Positions 10,891 through 19,947 of a stretch of DNA of 64,000 nucleotides are shown piece by piece. The DNA comes from Cryptomeria japonica (lineage: Eukaryota > Streptophyta > Pinopsida > Cupressales > Cupressaceae), in assembly GCF_030272615.1 (NCBI RefSeq), contig NC_081413.1, positions 560,393,945 through 560,457,944 of the forward strand, written 5' to 3'. Made by a program: the position numbers and the translations under genes. The first letter of the stretch is position 1. Every line of letters begins with the position of its first letter. The notes under the pieces are model-generated. The model saw only the letters and a list, made by a program, of their open reading frames with translations. It made no database searches and was not told the DNA's origin.

Positions 10891-11225
10891 TCGGCAGTTC
10901 TGTGATGAACATACGCTGTCGATTGGATAAGCTGCTGAGAGGATACACTCAAACAGGTCCTCTAGGAAGACTAGGATAGATCAAGGCACTTTGTGATGAA
11001 CAGGGAGCACCAAGATAGGCAGCACTTTGTGATGAACAGGGAGTGCGAATGTGAGTAACACTTTGTGATGAATAGGGAATGTCACACACATAGTACTTTG
11101 TGATGAACAGGGAATACTACTAGGATAGATAGCAACACTTTGTGATGAACAGTGAGTGTCACTAGGATAGATAGCCATATGCATTTAGATAGCAAGTAGC
11201 ATTTTGTGATAAACAGTGAATGCCA
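10891..11225 (+). repeat. Array of hairpin units with constant core and changing paired arms
   Basis: Seven units share the core TTGTGATGAACAGGG (15 nt, minor variants). The flanks differ between units but pair: GCACT/AGTGC (11022-11046), ACACT/AGTGT (11135-11159), GCATT/AATGC (11199-11223), TAGTA(C)T/A(A)TACTA (11091-11119). The first unit (10891-10922) has TCGGCAG/CTGTCGA around a related longer loop. The unit at 10985 pairs poorly. It lies inside the intron, just before the acceptor. The second copy has six units at 61695-61995. Confidence 0.85.
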
Positions 11226-14200
11226 CGAGAACTGACATCATTGATTGGTTGACTGCAGGAGTATCTACCTATGCTGGAGTCACGGGAGAGATTCCCATCG
11301 ACTCAGAGGTTGCGACCAGAGTTGTCGATTCAGGATAGGATTGCTATTGAGGAGATGGGTCTCACACATGTGCTATATGTGCCTGAGTTTCGGGCAAACA
11401 TGGGTTTGCTGACTGCACTGGCAGAGAGATGGCACTCTGAGACTTGCACGTTTCACTTGCCTATGGGGGAGATGACAGTGACGCTGGAGGATGTGTACAG
11501 GATACTGCATATACCGATCGATGGAAAGATGATTCCATATGATCGTGACGGAGACAGGGAGGCACTGAGACAAGTATTTCAGGATCCCAGTTTGGAGATG
11601 AGAGCAGGTCACGTGGCATGGGATACCATGACCGCGACAGGTTTAGCATTACCAGCTGTGATTGGAGGAGCCATCAGTGGTTTCTTATGTCCAGATAGGG
11701 ATACACGGGGATTGGCAGTTGGCTGGGGAGGAGCATTGGAGACACTAGTGACAGAGCACACCAGATATGCATGGGGGCCATGTGTCCTGGCACATTTGTA
11801 CTATGAGCTGCATCAGTTTGTTTATCACGGATCAGTGGGCTTGGGCTGCGGACTGACTCTCCTACAGGTGTGGGCATATGAGCACCTTCCTATCACATGG
11901 CCTATCCATTTCAGAGGCAGAGGGCATGGACAGAGTTTTGTTCATTTATACGATATGATTACATCACAGCCTCGGATTGGTCGGCTGGAGCACTGGAGAT
12001 GCGTCATAGATGATATTGATATGGTTATTTGGAGGCCGTACCTGGGGTGCGAGGAGTGGGATGACGATGCCATGGAGCTGCCCTATACATTCAGGAGCAG
12101 GTATCTTATTGGGCGGACGCCCTATATTTTGGAGAGACAGTTGGTTGATAGGGTATGCAGACAGTTCGGCAGGATCCAGTGGATGCCGCGAGGCTCAGGC
12201 ATGTATGCCCATACAGTCAGAGATCAGGTACAGTTCAGGCCGCTGTTATTGTATGATCAGGCCGTGACACAGATGGTAGAGATGATGCCATTACCGTGGG
12301 ACATGTGGCTGGAGGTAGAGGATGCAGGGATGGACGCAGAGTACTCTGCATATTGGGCAGAGCATCCATTTCCGAGGTTGACAGATCCGGGAGAGCTGCT
12401 GGAGGGAGAGGTGGGAGGGGATGATGATGATGATGGTGGAGGAGATGGAGGTAGAGGCCAACGGAGGCGGAGAGGAGTAGTGGGGGAGAGGCAGGTGGCA
12501 CCTCGGAGGGAGGGAGGACAGGAGAGAGCAGCCCAGGTGGTGAGGGGTCGAGGTAGATTGCCCCTACAGGTACCAGCAGCACAGGGTCCTAGAGCACAGG
12601 GACCTAGACAGGTGCAGGGATAGGGACAGGTACAGAGACAGGTACCTATTCAGGCACCTAGACAGGTACAGGGAGAGGCACAGGTACAGGCACTTGCAGA
12701 GGAGGAGCCACAGGTAGAGGCTGAGGGTGGAGATCCTGAGGAGGATGAGTTGTTAGAGCTGAGAGAGATCTGCTAGGGCCAGGCAGATGAGATTGCAGAT
12801 TTGGTGCGGGAGAGGGATCGCCTCAGGATCAGGCTCAGGGACACAGAGCGAGAGAGAGACCAGGCCATCCAGCGATATACTGAGGCCGAGGCAGCTCTGA
12901 GGGCAGGGAGGCAGGCAGCAGAGGATGCAGGGGCAGGCTACGCATATGTGCTGCGAGTCAGAGAGGAGATTGCCTACTGGAGGGATCTGTACTATGGTGC
13001 CATGCCAGCGGATCAGCGGGCGAGGAGCTTCCATAGATCGTCGCGCACAGCGACGGCTACGGGAGGGAGTCGTAGGAGGCAGGCATCTAGCGGTGGGGTC
13101 ATGGGTCCGCCACCACCACCAGACAGGCAGGGGGATCCTGGAGCGGGACCATCTAGAGCTCAGACTCCGTCGAGGCCAGGCGGCTCCGAGGGAGGGAGTT
13201 CATCATAGCCATAGAGGGCTCCCCTTTGTATCAGTATATGTATCATTTTTGTATTGTAGACACCTGCGGGTGATTTTGTAGCCATATGATTTTTGACATC
13301 ATTGTATCCTGACACATTTTGATTATATATGAGATGATCCATTTTTGCGGCAGCTATATGCATGTGTACCTTATGTGATGAAATGTTCTTATGTGATACA
13401 TGTTTTATGATATGGATGCTTATATGATGCAATGCAATATATTTTTGTTCTTTTATGTTGTATATGTGATGCATGATGCGAATGTGAATGTATGTAATGC
13501 AAATGAATATGATAATGCAAATGATTATTTTCATAATGAAAATGTGAGATGTGCTAACATGTGTTGTATGCAGGATGTGATGCAATTATGATATCTATAT
13601 GTATGTATGAAATGCTTATATGTGGGGATGTAGGTGTAACTATATGAAATGCAAATATTTTTGGTGTGTCATTATACTCAGTCATGTGATAGTGAGCTAC
13701 GCGGACTCAAGAAGGATGATGGAAGTCAATCAAGAAAGGGGGATGGAAGATAGAAGATATGAACGTGAAAGAGCTTCTTGTGCGTTATCATCATTGAGCT
13801 TTATTATGGCAGAATAGGTTATGACAATCGAGGCATTTGTTCGGCCCAGAAAGTCATTGTATCTGTTTGCATGGAGATAAGACAGTCACAAACAAGGAAT
13901 GCCCCAGTTCATACTAGACTCACAGTGTCCTCATATCCTTGGACAAGTCATAGCATTACTAAAAGACAATCCACAGACAGCAAACAAAATAGGTGACGAT
14001 ACCCCATCCTCGCCTTTCTAGTCAAAGACATCCTGGAGATAAAATCTCTAGTCAAAGACATCCCGGAAAAGCTAAAAGACATGTCACCAAAAAGATAAAA
14101 TCAAAAGAAAACCAAGACTCGACACCAACATCCACTGTAGTTCTCAAGTTTAGTGTCTCTTGTCACTTGTTTAAGTCTTATTCGATTGTGGTCACAATGT

Positions 14201-14328
14201 TCACTTTCACAAAAAGGATAGATAGCACTGAACCATATGTTGTCTGAGTCTGTTGAAAGATTTGATTTTGAAGCTCATTGTTGCTGCTGTGTCTCATTTG
14301 AAACTGACTGAATCCATGAAAATGATAC

Positions 14329-14612
14329 TTTATTGTGGAGAAGATGGAACTTTATTGTGGACTGGCGATGCAGATGTTGCTTTATTGCGGATTGTGCACG
14401 GATAGACTTGAAGGAAGCTGGAAGAAACTGTACTCCTCGAAACATGTGATGTTCTCAGTTCCACACCCATTACTAGATGTAGGATTTTGCCTTAGTCACA
14501 GATAGGATCTGATTTATTATGGATGGAAAGGGAGGTTTATTATGAATGGCTAACCAATCTTAGGTAGATCAATAACAAGCCATGATGGGAATGGGTAAGT
14601 TTATTGTGAACG
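14329..14612 (+). repeat. Dispersed TTTATTGTGGA-type repeat
   Basis: Six occurrences of TTTATT(G/A)(T/C)G(G/A)A start at about 14329, 14351, 14381, 14513, 14536 and 14600. The last, TTTATTGTGAACGAATAGG, resembles the intron core TTTGTGATGAACAG in composition. Confidence 0.5.
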
Positions 14613-14754
14613 AATAGGTTGTGAGTGTGTGCAAAGTGAAAGATGAAAGAGAATCCTGAAAGAGGGAGGAGCAAAGTCTCTACGCATGGCGCTGGTGACC
14701 CAGTTTTCACCATGGTACTTGCCCAGGGCACCACCAAAGTGGTTTTCACTGTTG

Positions 14755-14906
14755 GATGAAATTATTTCTCTTTACTTTTTTGGATTTTTTAATTTTTTTG
14801 TGTCACAAGGCGCCTGTTTGCCAGGTTTTCACCACGTAACGATTTTTTTGTTTTATAATTTTTTTGTATTTTTGAAATTTTTTGATTTTTTTGTATTTTT
14901 GAATTA
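14755..14906. repeat. T-rich low-complexity tracts
   Basis: Repeated runs of 5-7 T separated by A or G lie immediately 3' of the pol stop (A-rich in pol sense). This is possibly 3'-end related; no structure beyond this is seen. Confidence 0.5.
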
Positions 14907-14922
14907 GGATATTCCGAAGAGC

Positions 14923-15783
14923 TTATGTGTAGAACCTGCGAAGGTGCATGCTGTTGATAGGATCCTCCAAGGGTTCACCTTCTGTAGTTGAGAGCTGATA
15001 TGCCCCAGATCCATATACCGCTGTGATGATGTAAGGACCAAGCCAGTTTGGTTCGAACTTGCCCTTCTTATCTCTGTCTTGCTGATTCTTGGGGTTCTCT
15101 CTGAGGACTAAGTCACCTATCTCAAATGTGCGAGGCTTAACTTTGTGATTGTAACTGCGACTCATTCGTTGTTGGTAAGCCTTGAGATGATTAAAAGCAG
15201 TGTGTCTTCATTCCTCCATTAGTTCTAGTTCTTGTAAGCGAGAGACCCTGTAGTCTTCATCGTTGATTATGTTTCTCAAGGAGACCCGTAAAGAAGGTAG
15301 CTCGACCTCAATAGGCAAGATGGCTTCAGAGCCGTAGACAAGTGAGCAAGGTGTAGCTCCTGTAGGTGTGCAGACACTTGTGCGATAGGCCCAGAGTGCA
15401 GGATTGAGTTGGATATGCCAGTTACGGCCAGCGTCATCGACTGTCTTTTTAAGGATTTTGAGAATTGTTTTATTAGACGCCTCAGCTTGGCCATTACCTT
15501 GGGGGTAATATGGTGTGGAGAAACGATGGGAGATATGGAAGCGCTCACAGAGTTCATGAACATCCTGATTCTTGAAGGGACGTCCGTTATCAGTAATAAT
15601 GGAAGTAGGAATCCCGTATCGGCAAATGATGTAGTTCAGGATGAAGGTAGCGATTTGTTTCTCAGTAACTTGTGTGAGAGGCACGGCTTCAATCCACTTT
15701 GTAAAATACTCTGTGGCTGTGATAATGAATTTATGTCCATTGGAAGAAGGAGGGTGAATCTTGCCTATGAGATCGAGTCCCCA
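14923..15783 (-). pseudogene. Inner element integrase, catalytic core and C-terminal domain
   Basis: This continues the same minus frame after a TAG at 15784-15786. WGLDLIGKI carries the first catalytic aspartate, IITDNGRPFKN the second, and YPQGNGQAEASNKTI the glutamate, so the D,D-35-E triad is present. A TGA at 15208-15210 (CGA expected in EERRHTAF) breaks the frame. It then resumes with the integrase C-terminal region ENPKNQQDRDKKGKF, EPNWLGPYIIT and ends at 14923. No chromodomain is visible, unlike chromoviruses. The protein would insert the cDNA and make 5-bp duplications, in agreement with GTTAG. Confidence 0.9.
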
Positions 15784-17304
15784 CTAACAAAAGGGCCAAG
15801 GAGATGTAAGTGGTTGTAGTTCCTGTGCTGGTGCATGTATAAGGTCACCATGAATTTGACACTGCTTACACTTCTTGACAAACTGATATGCATCTTTTTC
15901 CATAGTAGGCCAGTAGTATCCAGTCCTGATGAGTTTCTTGGCCAAGGTAGGACCACTAGTATGCGGACCACATATCCCTTCGTGCACTTCTCGTAACGCA
16001 ATCTGAGCTTCGTCATTCTCTAAACATCTAAGAAGGGTGCCATCTAGACCTCGTCGGTATAGGATATCTGCTAAAATGACGTATCGAGAGGATTGGCAAA
16101 TAAAAGTGCGGCGTTGATTGTTCGATAGATCGGGAGGTAAGATATTATCGCGAAGGTATGTGAATATGGAACCATATAACTGGGATTCAGGACCGACAAC
16201 GCATATCATTTCCATAGGAGTGATCTCATATGATGGAATCAACAGGTTGTCTACCAGGAACTCATAGCAGGTCTCATTTTGCGGTAGATCAATGAGCGAA
16301 GCGATTGTAGCCATGGCATTTGTAGTGCCATTCTGTTCTCTTGGTATCTGCTCAAACTCTATCTTTGCGAAGTGCTGTTTCAGATCATCTACCAGTTGTT
16401 TGTAAGGCATTAGCTTTTCATCTTTTGTTTGATAATCATCAGTTGCTTGACGGATGACAAGTTGAGAATCCCCAAAAACATGAAGTTCTTGGATCTTCCA
16501 CTGAACTGCAATTCTTAACCCAGTTGTTAATGCCTCGTATTCCGCTATATTGTTAGTGCAAGGAAATGATAAGCGGTATGACTTTGGTATAGAATCACCT
16601 TGGGGAGTTATAAAGAGTATACCCGCTCCTGCCCCATGCTGTGTATATGAGCCGTCAAAATATAATTGCCATGGCTTTGCAGGTGATATTGTTAGAATGG
16701 ACTCATTTGGAAATTCTGACTGTAGAGGAACATCATCTATCATGGGAGCATTTGCCAATTGGTCTGCAATGGCTTGTCCTTTTATAGCTTTTCTGTCCAC
16801 GTATTCAATGTCGAATTCACTCAAAATCATTACCCACTTGGCCAGCCGCCCAGTAAGTGTAGCTTTGTTGAGAAGATATTTTAGTGGATCAATTCTGGCA
16901 ATCAACTTAGTCTTGTGAGTGAGCATATAATGTCGTAATTTTTGTGAAGCAAAGACCACAGCGAGACATGCACGCTCGATTGGTGTGTAGTTTAGCTCAT
17001 ATCCCACCAATGTGCGACTGATATAGTAGACTGCTTTTTCCTTGCCGTCAGGTATTTGCTGTGCTAGGAGTGCCCCCAGTGCTGTCGGAGTAGCTGATAT
17101 GTAAAGTAGCAATGGTTGATCTGGAATTGGTGGCATCAAAACTAGCGGGTTCAAAAGATAGTCTTTGAGCGCCTGAAAAGCCTGTTGACAGTTCTCATCC
17201 CATTTGAACTTGATGTTTTTGTGTAGCAGGTGCTGGAAAGGGTTACACTTATCTGCAAGCTGTGCTATGAATCTTCGTATGGACTGGAGTCTCCCTTGTA
17301 AAGA
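15784..17304 (-). pseudogene. Inner element RNase H, second RNase H and integrase zinc domain
   Basis: The first, original RNase H starts near 17110 (LLLYISATPTALGALLAQQ); the first catalytic Asp position looks lost, while LNYTPIERACLAVVFA and IEYVDRKAIKG remain recognisable. A second, archaeal-type RNase H follows (about 16700-16290): LYFDGSYTQHGAGAG, NNIAEYEALTTGL, VFGDSQLV, with the final Asp replaced by Asn in GTTNAMA. This pairing is characteristic of Tat elements, in which the added copy is thought to take over activity. Next comes the integrase HHCC domain: HEGICGPH and CKQCQ. The segment is open from 17304 except for the TGA before it (17305-17307) and the TAG at its end (15784-15786). 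Confidence 0.9.
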
Positions 17305-19947
17305 TCAAAGTTGACTGATATTCTTGGGTGGCGGCATATCCAAGATAGCCTTGACTTTTGCTGGATCAGCTTCTATTCCTCTTTTAGACACAATGAATCC
17401 TAAGAGCTTCCCGGAGGTTACTCCAAAGACACATTTCTTAGGATTTAACCTTACCTTGTATTTTTCCAGCCGATCAAAGACAACTGAAAGTATGTCCAAG
17501 TGTGTGTCTCTGTCTATTGATTTTCCCAAAAGATCGTCAACATAATCTTCCATGGTTATGTGCATGAGATCATGAAAAATAGTGGTCATCGCTCTTTGAT
17601 AAGTGGCGCCTGCATTTTTCAGCCCAAAGGGCATGACATTCCAACAAAAGGTTCCCCATGGACAAGTGAATGATGTTTTATGTTGATCTTCAGGTGCAAT
17701 CCTGATTTGATTATATCCAAAAAATCCGTCCATTAAAGATAACATTTCATGGCCTGCTGTGAGGTCAACAATCAAGTCAATGTTTGGTAATGGGAAATCG
17801 TCCTTTGGACAAGCTTTGTTGATATCTCTGAAGTCTGTACATATTCGGATGCTGCGATCCGGTTTGCTAACAGGTACTAAGTTGGAAATCCATTCAGGAT
17901 AATCAATTGGGCGTATGAATCCGACATCCAATAATTTCTCCAGCTCTGCCTTGACTAGCAATGCCACTTGTGGATGCATTTTCCTCAATTTCTGTTTTAC
18001 TGGCTTTGCCCCCGGTTTGACTGTCAAATGATGCATTACTAAATCCGGGTCTAGCCCAAGCATATCAGCGTAAGACCATGCGAAGTTGATTTGTCGTTCC
18101 TTAAAGAAGCTTATGAATCTTGCTCTCTCGGCCTCTGTCAATGATTGAGCCAAAAATATGTTGTGTGGAACCTCTGCTGTATCAATGTTTGTCTTTATAG
18201 TCTCCTCTACCAACATGGATGATTTTTCCTCGTATGATGCTGGGAGAATGTCGAGCCTTCCATCTTCGCGTGCCTCAGAGAGGTTTTCACCCTCAGATAC
18301 GACCTTTCTTTTTACTTTTTTGGAGTCAGATAGCGCCACAGTGTGGTTTTCGCCATAAGACCCTTGTTTTGTTTTTATTTTCACATTTTTGCGACTAGAA
18401 GGCCCAACACCCTCACCAAAGTATGCTATGTTGTTGAGCTCTATGGCGTATCCTGCTTTGTGGTCTCTAGGGGGAAGATCATCTCGAATGCCAAGATAGT
18501 CGATAATAGCTTCGTCATTTTGAAATGTATCAAATTGTGCTGGTCCTTCATGATCCCAGTCAATGAGTTGGGGGTGAACGAGGGGAAGGTCTTTAATGTT
18601 TTCAGAGTTTGCTGGACGAAGAGTGAAGATGTGGTTATATTCAGGTATGTCAAGGTAATCGTCGAGGTCATCGATGGCACTCTCCTCATCAGTTTCGATC
18701 GTAAGCGAATCCAAATTGTCATCGCTAGTAGTGCCTTCCGGGACAGGTGTCCTCATCCTATGTGATTTTGACCGAGGACCTTGAAATGAAGCTTGTGCGG
18801 GATCCTTATGGGTTGGTTCTTGACCAACTCTGAACTTTTTGTAAAATTCCTCCTCCTCTGTAGGTTCATCTGGCTCTCTGAATGTCTCGGTGAGCTCATA
18901 GTCACTGGAGGATTTGTCTGAACCCCATTCCCACTCATTGGAGTCTGTGGAATGGTAATCCTCTTGTTGAACTTCGGCAACTTTAATTCGCCATGTCTCT
19001 TTTGTTCTTTTATTGTGTAGTCTGGGATTCAGAAAACCAAGCCCCTTGGAGCGTTCCCTTCTTGTAGTTAGCTCAGGTTGTAAGGGCTCCATGACACCTT
19101 CTTTGCGTAGTCCGAGAGGGCTTTTTCCATCATACCCGAATCTTTGCAGAATTTTGAAGCCTTTGCCATAGTTCTCACAGGGTATAATAATCTGATCATG
19201 TGTGTCCTCTTCAACGTCCTTATAGAGCATTTTATATAAATTTTCTTCTTCTAGTTCACCCCATTTTTGAAAGATGGTAGGATCCCATTTGAGTATCATG
19301 ATGGAGATTTTCTTGTTAGGATGTGGCCTCCCATATTCCTTGGGAGAGCTCATGACTTGTCGTAAAAACATTGTTTGATTCAAAGTGTATTCTCCCATGC
19401 CTTTGTCTTGAAACTTGGCTCTAAGTTCACCTTGTTTGGATGTCGAGGGCTTTAATGACTCAGGATCAATATATGCTGAAGAAGGAGTAGCCTCACGATT
19501 GCTGGGAATGATAGTCTCAGTATGTGATCTCAAGTTATTACAATATATGAATGGATTTGGATCACCATTGACCATTACCTCAACTCCATTGTGAGGGAAC
19601 TTTATGCATTGATGGTATGTTGATGGGACTGCCCTCATTTCGTGAATCCACAGAGGTCCTAGCAATATGTTATACGTGAGATCTAGATCTAGGACTTGAC
19701 AAACCACATCCTTTGTGACTGGCCCTATTCTTAGTGGTAAGGTGACCGTGCCCTTGGACGAGCGCTCTTCATCATCATAAGCCTTAATGGTGATTTGGTT
19801 TGTAGAATTCACAGCTTTGTCAGAATATCCCAATTGTCTGATGGTGCTCAATGTACAAATATTAAAACTTGCTCCTCCATCTATCAGGACTCGCTTTATT
19901 CGATGTTTATGTATGAAGGCTTCAACATGTAGAGGTGCATTATGTGG
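17305..19947 (-). pseudogene. Inner element protease, G-patch-like spacer and reverse transcriptase
   Basis: The reading frame continues from gag after a TAG. The protease site VLIDGGAS (near 19885) is intact, followed by LGPLWIHEM and KFPHNGVE. A spacer of about 400 residues follows, rich in acidic residues and containing a G-patch-like motif at about 19070-19160 (GFKILQRFGY, GKSPLGL). RT begins near 18100 with MLGLDPDLVMHHLTV and EWISNLVPVSKPD, then RICTDFRDINKACPKD, the FPLPNIDLIVD region, WNVMPFGLKNAGATYQRA and the catalytic YVDDL at about 17533-17544. It stops with TGA at 17305-17307 where CGA (LRSLQGRL) is expected. In the family this makes cDNA from the element RNA. Confidence 0.92.

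Larger units (their letters stand above)
10405..13208 (+). pseudogene. Antisense plant mobile domain (PMD, aminotransferase-like) protein, copy 1
   Basis: The proposed gene has exon 1 at 10405-10470 (starts MAFIHRF), an intron at 10471-11258 (donor CA|GTAAGTACC, acceptor GACTGCAG|G) and exon 2 at 11259-13208; the join keeps the frame and gives about 671 residues. The N-terminal 400 residues match the PMD family: GLTHVLYVPEF, WHSETCTFHLP, GEMTVTLEDVYRILHIPIDG. A glycine/arginine/glutamine-rich linker and a charged coiled coil (about 12740-13000) follow. PMD proteins such as MAIL1/MAIN act in nuclear silencing and genome stability in plants; PMD copies are also carried by transposons. Stops are TGA in exon 1 (10432) and TAG at 12621 and 12774, each where the second copy reads CGA or CAG or a normal codon. 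It lies opposite to gag-pol, convergent with it. Role in the element is unknown. Confidence 0.78.
13209..14922. other. Spacer between antisense gene and pol
   Basis: This is 1.7 kb without a credible gene. It holds an ATG/TG-rich low-complexity stretch (about 13320-13640), a spaced TTTATTGTGGA-type repeat (14329-14612) and T-rich tracts (14755-14906). The two convergent genes both end into it, so it should contain both 3' untranslated regions. Short frames have no recognisable domain. Confidence 0.6.

Noticed and set aside
10984-11225. C/D-box snoRNA cluster, because GTGATGA matches the C box
   Set aside because: No CTGA D box lies at the required place before the closing arm; the loop is only 15 nt, too short for guide sequences.
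10589-11225. CRISPR-like array
   Set aside because: Units are degenerate, spacing is irregular, and the context is a plant retrotransposon intron; a minisatellite and hairpin array explain it.
12235-12582. Minus-strand Pro/Leu/His-rich frames opposite the PMD linker (also 62986-63613)
   Set aside because: They are shadows of the GC-rich, repeat-like linker coding region on the plus strand.
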